Source: Arbacia lixula (Eukaryota > Echinodermata > Echinoidea > Arbacioida > Arbaciidae). Taken from it: a stretch of DNA of 64,000 nucleotides. The notes beneath the pieces were generated by a model. It saw nothing but the letters and a program-made list of their open reading frames with translations. It was not told the DNA's origin and ran no database searches. Made by a program: the position numbers and the translations under genes. The first letter of the stretch is position 1. Each line of letters begins with the position of its first letter. The stretch is taken from assembly GCA_963669155.1 (NCBI GenBank), contig OZ022597.1, positions 17,855,922 to 17,919,921 on the forward strand, in the 5' to 3' direction. Shown here one piece after another: positions 61,506 to 64,000 of this stretch.

Positions 61506-61870
61506 AGGTAGTAGACTGTACTGGGAAGGCAAAAGCCTTCAAAAGGGTGATCGTGAACAATCTTCTTAACAATGGTCTTAAATTTATGTATTGTTCATTT
61601 TAGAAACTTGCTAAAAGTTATTTGCCCTCAAATGATCCACATTTGGAGTAATTAGGGATTAAATCACAAGTCTGCAAACTGTTCGGGCCGAACATATTGA
61701 GGATTTCACTAATAATCATTAATTACTCAAAATGTGAATCATTTGAGGGCAAATAACTTTCAGCAAGTTTCTAAAATAGAACAGTACATGAATTTAAAAC
61801 CATTGGTAAGAAGATTGCTCACGATCACCCTTTTTAAGGCTTTTTGCCTCCCCAGTGCAGTATATTCCCT
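61506..61870. mobile_element. 365-bp TTAA-flanked MITE, second family member
   Basis: Flanked by TTAA at 61502-61505 and 61871-61874, with the same internal words as 26725-27088 (CTGTACTGGGAAGGC, TTGCCCTCAAATGATCCACA, GTTCGGGCCGAAC). The two copies differ by many substitutions, so they are independent insertions and this one is older or belongs to another subfamily. Confidence 0.8.
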
Positions 61871-63899
61871 TTAAAAAGGAAATGTCAATTTCGAGTGAAC
61901 CCCTAACATGAATTAATGATATGGCTGAATCACATGAACCGGTCATAGGATTTATGCAAGAAGGTGACGTCACATTTCCAGTCGAAGGCCCTTTATAACT
62001 GTAGAATCGTGGGGAAGCCATTCGTATGCGGAGGCCTTAAACATGCAGCTAACGTCCTCTTGAAAGATACGGATGTGAACTTGGACCCCAATTGTGCTGA
62101 ATGTAACTAAATTGATTGAAGTTAAGGGGTGATGACATCCTGATTAGTCATTTCATGTGGAATGTCACAAAATATTCTCAACATCTTGTTCAGCAGTGTC
62201 AACGTGACAAAACTGTTCTTTTGTGAATCTGTACAAAAAACACCATTATTTCGATATTTACATCGAAGATTATGATACAAACAGTCATAAAACAACCATA
62301 TCCCCTAAACCCCTTCCCCTATATCCCGTATCCTAAAAACATTCAATGTCATTTTCGTGTTGCTTTTTTTAAACTGCACAACTTCAACTGCATCAACTTT
62401 AAGGAAGCCGTAACACCTCTTACATCATGTTCATGTTACATTCCATAATTCAATGCTTTCGCTGTCTTTACATAATTTGCCCTTTGCTTTCATAATGTGC
62501 TATACGTATGCCTTATTCACTGGCTTTAATCCAAAATAAATACAACATTTTGTTCTGTAACCATCGACCTAAAATCCCCAACATTTTTATTTAAACAAAT
62601 TGGATTACACTCAGAAGCGGTCGGAGAGGCAGCGCAGTACATAATAGAGAATATGCCTGTCACGTTTTCATAAAACCCGGAATTACTACAACAACACCAA
62701 GGTCATTGCTATTCTTTTGGGCGTAATGATAAAAAGTAAATAGATTCTTTTCATAGAGTTTCATCAAAGTCTCCATTTTATCACAAGAGACCGATTTTGT
62801 TTACATCATGAACCTTGCCACGAAGTAGGGTCCATTCTTACACCGACTACTCTGCAAATCGAGACAGAATAATGTGACTTCTCTTTGGTTCCGGTTGTCA
62901 GTGTTTTATTCCAAAAATAAAGGAGGAAGTTATGGACCAGATTGTTTATACAGAAGAATAATATGAGCGGGATCAATTTGTGGTAATTAAATATCATCGC
63001 TGCGGTTTTGGTACTGTCTGGTTAATAATGCGGTTGGTTCTATTTATATGTTAACCTGGTTGTGGTCGCTGGTTTTGCCATCGTAGTTCCGCATAAACAG
63101 ACTGGCCCACTAACTTGGCAGTGATTTGACGGGACATATCGTGTGCTTTGCATTGTCATGACTGCAGTAGAAGATGTAGATGACCTTTGACCCTATCAGC
63201 CTCATGAAGACACATGTGGTATTACCCAAGGATAATTTGTTCTAAGTTTGATTACAATTGGTGCAGAAATAAAGAAATGAGAGCAAGTTAAACAAAAACA
63301 TTAACATTTTTGTAACAGACCAACAGACTAACAGGAAAAGTGATATAGGTCTCTGCCGAACTTCGTTCAGGCGAGACAAAAAGTTGCAGGAATAGCGGTA
63401 TTACGTGTAGTAATAGAGTAGGCAAATTAATAGTTGAAATATCAATGGAAACTACTGAAAACAGAATATAACTTCCGTTCCCATACTCCTGCCCCCAATC
63501 CCCCAGTCCCCTTCTCCCTTCTCTCTCAACCCTCTCAACAGCACAATATATAAAATATAATCATGAAGGGGGTTTTCACAGTGTTTACTATATCTTGTTT
63601 ACGTATCATAGTCATTCGGTCATGTCTATGTTAACAGACCCGTTCCCGTGACACAGACCCTTCATCACTGCTTCCTAATATCCTCCTTCAACCGTGCGTG
63701 CGCTACGCTTTCTTGGGTCACGGCAGCTTCAGTGAGTGACTGATCATTCCACGCTACACCAGCTGATTCAACGAGCTAGTCACACACAAACACACATATA
63801 TACATGCACACACGCGCACACACACATACACGCATACACAATTCTGCTGCGTGTACAGCAGACACACGCATGCATATCATGCTTTTATACGAAACAATC
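61871..63899. other. No gene recognised
   Basis: AT-rich sequence with TGACGTCA near 61963 and a CA-rich run at about 63782-63840. No supported exon, although upstream exons of the PAWR-like gene could be hidden here. Confidence 0.4.
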
Positions 63900-63951
63900 A
63901 TACAGAGAGATCAACAGAAAAATGGAGAGAAATAGAGAGAGAAATGGAGAA

Positions 63952-64000
<49 letters not shown>
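63900..64000. repeat. (GA)n tract at the window edge
   Basis: Purine-rich GA repeat, pure from about 63950, continuing beyond the window. Confidence 0.9.

Noticed and set aside
1..64000. CRISPR arrays, bacterial operons, rRNA genes
   Set aside because: No regularly spaced direct repeats with unique spacers, no bacterial-style gene packing, and no rRNA sequence recognised.

Overview
The window is animal genomic DNA. It has GT-AG exon boundaries, long CT/GA, TA, TTC and TAG simple-sequence tracts, several short inverted-repeat transposons, a non-LTR retrotransposon fragment and large gene-poor spacers. The tandem intronless-CDS TRIM genes with RING, two B-boxes, coiled coil and an NHL-like propeller, together with the repeat landscape, suggest a marine invertebrate deuterostome, most likely an echinoderm. 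That assignment is inference; no diagnostic marker gene is present.

Left two thirds (1 to about 43950): a tandem array of 9 to 12 kb units, anchored on a shared word at positions 1, 9052, 21212, 31478 and 41731. Units 1 to 4 each carry one minus-strand TRIM gene: three intact (6610-8508, 18815-20725, 28955-30865) and one frameshifted (39209-41118). Unit 5 has spacer only and ends the array. Position 1 lies where the 5' flank of another TRIM copy should be, so the array probably continues to the left. Units 1 and 2 share one type of 5' spacer and units 3, 4 and 5 share another. The second type contains, on the plus strand, an orphan terminal exon that looks like a monocarboxylate transporter (SLC16), seen in units 3 and 4.

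The array works as a natural insertion-site assay, because sister units preserve empty target sites. It shows a 727-bp CAGGG-ended element (units 1 and 2), a 410-bp poly-G-ended element with an 8-bp target duplication (units 1 and 2), a 364-bp TTAA element (unit 3), a 509-bp TTAA-bounded segment (units 1 and 4) and a 3.6-kb giant palindromic foldback element (unit 2). These markers give conflicting unit relationships, so the units have exchanged sequence by recombination or gene conversion.

The most interesting signal is in the TRIM proteins. The RING, B-box and coiled-coil parts are nearly constant between copies, while differences in the C-terminal propeller recur at two loops per roughly 42-residue blade. 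These are the loops expected to form one face of the propeller. This looks like diversification of a recognition surface on a constant ubiquitin-ligase chassis, as expected for an immune-type receptor family.

Right third (about 43.9 to 64 kb): a CT-rich minisatellite block, then mostly single-copy DNA. It contains the last four recognisable exons of a minus-strand gene whose C-terminus resembles the Par-4/PAWR leucine zipper (53744-59442, all phases compatible), a LINE fragment in one intron, several palindromic MITEs, a 76-81 bp minisatellite and long microsatellites.
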